A stretch of DNA of 64,000 nucleotides, taken from contig NZ_JADNRA010000035.1 in the NCBI RefSeq assembly GCF_015709525.1, forward strand, positions 248,001-312,000, written 5' to 3'. Both the position numbers and the translations under genes were made by a program. Source of the DNA: Methylocystis sp. L43. GTDB taxonomy: Bacteria; Pseudomonadota; Alphaproteobacteria; Rhizobiales; Beijerinckiaceae. Positions 62,415 to 64,000 of this stretch are shown here, in pieces. The notes under the pieces are model-generated. The model was not told the origin of the DNA. It ran no database searches and saw only the letters and a program-made list of their open reading frames with translations. Positions within the stretch are counted from its first letter, which is position 1, and every line of letters starts with the position of its first letter.

Positions 62415-63269
62415 ATGGCCAACGCCTCGGCTCATGCCAGCGACGCTCAGGCGCGCCCCAACCGCGACGTCATTATCAGCGTGCGCGATCTCGTGGTCGG
62501 CTTTGGCGACAAAACCATCGTCAACGGGCTCAATCTCGACGTCTACCGCGGCGAGGTGCTCGGCTTCGTCGGCGGGTCCGGGCAGGGAAAATCTGTGCTC
62601 ACCCGCGCGATTCTCGGGCTGACGCCGACGCGGGGTGGCTCCATTCGGGTTTTTGGGCAGGATCGCGACGCGCTGACGTCAGCGGAGCGGCGCGCGTTGG
62701 AACAGCGATGGGGCGTGCTGTTTCAGAACGGCGCGCTGTTTTCGGGCCTGACAGTGAAGCAGAATATTCAGATGCCGATGCGCGAAACACGCGACCTGTC
62801 GGAGCGACTGATGGATGAGCTGGCTTTGCTGAAGCTCGAGCTGGTCGGCCTCAGTCCCGACGCCGCGGACAAATTTCCGTCAGAATTGTCTGGCGGCATG
62901 GTGAAGCGCGCGGCCCTGGCGCGCGCCTTGGCGCTTGATCCCGAGCTTGTGTTCCTGGACGAGCCGACATCGGGACTCGATCCGATCGGCGCCGCCGAAT
63001 TTGACGCGCTGATCGGCACGCTGCAGCGGACCCTCGGGCTGACCGTGTTCATGGTGACGCACGATCTCGACAGCCTGTATTCTATCTGCGACAGGGTGGC
63101 CGCGCTCGCTGAAGGTCGGGTCATCGCCGCAGGGCCGCTGGAAACCTTGCTCGCGTCCGACCACCCGTGGCTGAAAGCCTATTTCCACGGCGTGCGCGGC
63201 GGCAGACTGACTGCGGCGCGCGTTGACCAGAAGGACGAACAATGGAAACCCGCGCCAACTACGCCCTGA
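62415..63269 (+). CDS. MlaF-type ABC transporter ATP-binding protein
   Basis: A 284-residue ATPase with Walker A FVGGSGQGKSVL (about 51-62), signature ELSGGMVKRAALARAL and Walker B LVFLDEPTSGLDP, the last two in the usual MlaF wording. It follows the permease by 8 bases and overlaps the MlaD-like gene by 28 bases. An in-frame TTG four codons earlier is possible. Confidence 0.92.
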   Translation: MANASAHASDAQARPNRDVIISVRDLVVGFGDKTIVNGLNLDVYRGEVLGFVGGSGQGKSVLTRAILGLTPTRGGSIRVFGQDRDALTSAERRALEQRWGVLFQNGALFSGLTVKQNIQMPMRETRDLSERLMDELALLKLELVGLSPDAADKFPSELSGGMVKRAALARALALDPELVFLDEPTSGLDPIGAAEFDALIGTLQRTLGLTVFMVTHDLDSLYSICDRVAALAEGRVIAAGPLETLLASDHPWLKAYFHGVRGGRLTAARVDQKDEQWKPAPTTP

Positions 63270-64000
63270 TCGGCGCTTTCACGCTGGCGGTCGCCTTCGC
63301 CGCCTTCCTCTTCGTCTACTGGTTTTCCGGACCGAGCCAGCTTGGCCGGCAGGAAACGTTCCAGATTGTCTTCACAGCGGTTTCAGGGCTGACCCGCGGC
63401 TCCTCGGTGCTGTTCAACGGCGTGAAAGTCGGCGAGGTCACGCATCTTGGCATTTCCGAACAAGATCCGAGCAAGGTCGACGTGCTCGTCAGGATCGACA
63501 GCAGAACGCCGGTCAAGACCGACACGCGCGCGCGTCTCGAGACGCGGGGCTTTACGGGCGTTTCCGACGTCCTGCTCGTCGGCGGCACGCCCGGCGCGCC
63601 GCCTCTGACGGCGCAAGTGGGCCAGAAGTATCCCCAAATTCAGGCGGAGCGCTCCGAAATCCAAAATCTGCTGGTCAACGTTCAAAGCCTGTCGAAGAAG
63701 GCCGCCGACGTCCTCACGAAACTCGACAAGCTCATTGACGATAATGGTCCGGCCATCACCGCGACGCTCAAGAACGCTGAAACGGTCAGCAAGACGCTCG
63801 CTGACAACTCCGCTTCGATCACGACTTTCATCCGCGACGCGTCGGACGTCGCACGATCGCTTAAACCGGCGGCGGCGCGGCTCGATCAGCTGCTTGCGGC
63901 CGGCGAAAAGACGATCAAGGCGATTGATCCCAAGCAGATCAAGGCGATCGCCGGCAATATCGCCGGGGCCTCGGAACGCATCAACCGTTTCGCCGGGAGG
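63242..64000 (+). CDS. MlaD/MCE domain lipid-transport protein (truncated by window end)
   Basis: The first 253 codons of an MCE protein. One N-terminal membrane helix (YALIGAFTLAVAFAAFLFVY) is followed by the MCE domain (VSGLTRGSSVLFNGVKVGEV) and a long coiled coil (from ~145) with repeated hydrophobic heptads. It runs open to base 64000, so its length and any later operon members are not visible. Together with the permease and ATPase it completes the core of an Mla-type transporter. Confidence 0.9.
   Translation, partial: METRANYALIGAFTLAVAFAAFLFVYWFSGPSQLGRQETFQIVFTAVSGLTRGSSVLFNGVKVGEVTHLGISEQDPSKVDVLVRIDSRTPVKTDTRARLETRGFTGVSDVLLVGGTPGAPPLTAQVGQKYPQIQAERSEIQNLLVNVQSLSKKAADVLTKLDKLIDDNGPAITATLKNAETVSKTLADNSASITTFIRDASDVARSLKPAAARLDQLLAAGEKTIKAIDPKQIKAIAGNIAGASERINRFAGR

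Noticed and set aside
1-64000. CRISPR arrays, insertion sequences, prophage or integrase genes
   Set aside because: No regularly spaced repeat-spacer pattern, transposase or integrase motif was found; repeats seen are short tandem or palindromic intergenic elements.

Overview
The window is GC-rich (about 65%) chromosomal DNA from an alphaproteobacterium of the order Hyphomicrobiales (Rhizobiales). The signs are gcrA, an irr gene divergent from fabA-fabB-fabI, a phoR-pstSCAB-phoU-phoB operon, def-fmt-truA, an IalB-like protein, an EmrA-type fusion protein and several interspersed palindromic repeats of the kind common in this order. A cysteine-rich copper-storage (Csp-like) protein and the general gene content would fit a methanotroph such as Methylocystis or Methylosinus. 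That genus-level guess is inference; no methane- or methanol-oxidation gene is present.

Layout. 0.2-9 kb: a VapBC toxin-antitoxin pair; then, on the minus strand, a PLP-dependent decarboxylase, a CorA-type transporter and prfB (with a programmed +1 frameshift); then a FAH-family hydrolase and an argD-argF-hslO operon. 9-17.3 kb: gcrA, followed on the minus strand by the phosphate regulon (YbhN-like membrane protein, phoR, pstS, pstC, pstA, pstB, phoU, phoB) with a clear Pho box before pstS. 17.3-24.1 kb: a repeat-rich intergenic stretch, a 16-cysteine Csp3-like protein, a fabA-fabB-fabI-cytochrome c operon with divergent irr, an HWE histidine kinase with a single-domain response regulator, and an SH3-domain protein. 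24.3-34.2 kb: a 2-hydroxyacid dehydrogenase, universal stress protein, hisS, a GIY-YIG nuclease, dxs, an L,D-transpeptidase, and lptM-like/lysA. 34.2-47 kb: cupin and DUF3303 proteins, a nucleotide-sugar epimerase, a cytochrome b561/Tat molybdoenzyme pair, two tandem small secreted proteins, def-fmt-truA, lemA, a ParDE pair, NfeD/stomatin, a peptide-binding protein and an IalB protein. 47-52 kb: a complete aa3-type cytochrome oxidase operon (II-I-III-III-IV) ending in a 38-residue single-helix protein. 52-64 kb: MFS transporter, PPK2 kinase, P-type H+-ATPase-like pump, EmrA/OMF efflux pair without a permease, dipeptide epimerase, and the start of an Mla-type lipid transport operon (mlaE-mlaF-mlaD) that runs off the window end.

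Most of the window is ordinary core chromosome with tight, overlapping operons. Points worth a second look are mainly small or structural: unannotated small ORFs (the 38-aa protein after the oxidase, a 40-aa ORF coupled between oxidase subunits II and I, a 53-58-aa ORF coupled to the GIY-YIG nuclease, and tandem paralogous secreted peptides), a terminator-like hairpin at the predicted 5' end of the argD transcript, a ParE toxin whose frame runs antisense into lemA, and a 15-bp tandem repeat plus three-hairpin element upstream of the copper-storage gene. I saw no transposase, integrase, CRISPR array, rRNA or tRNA.
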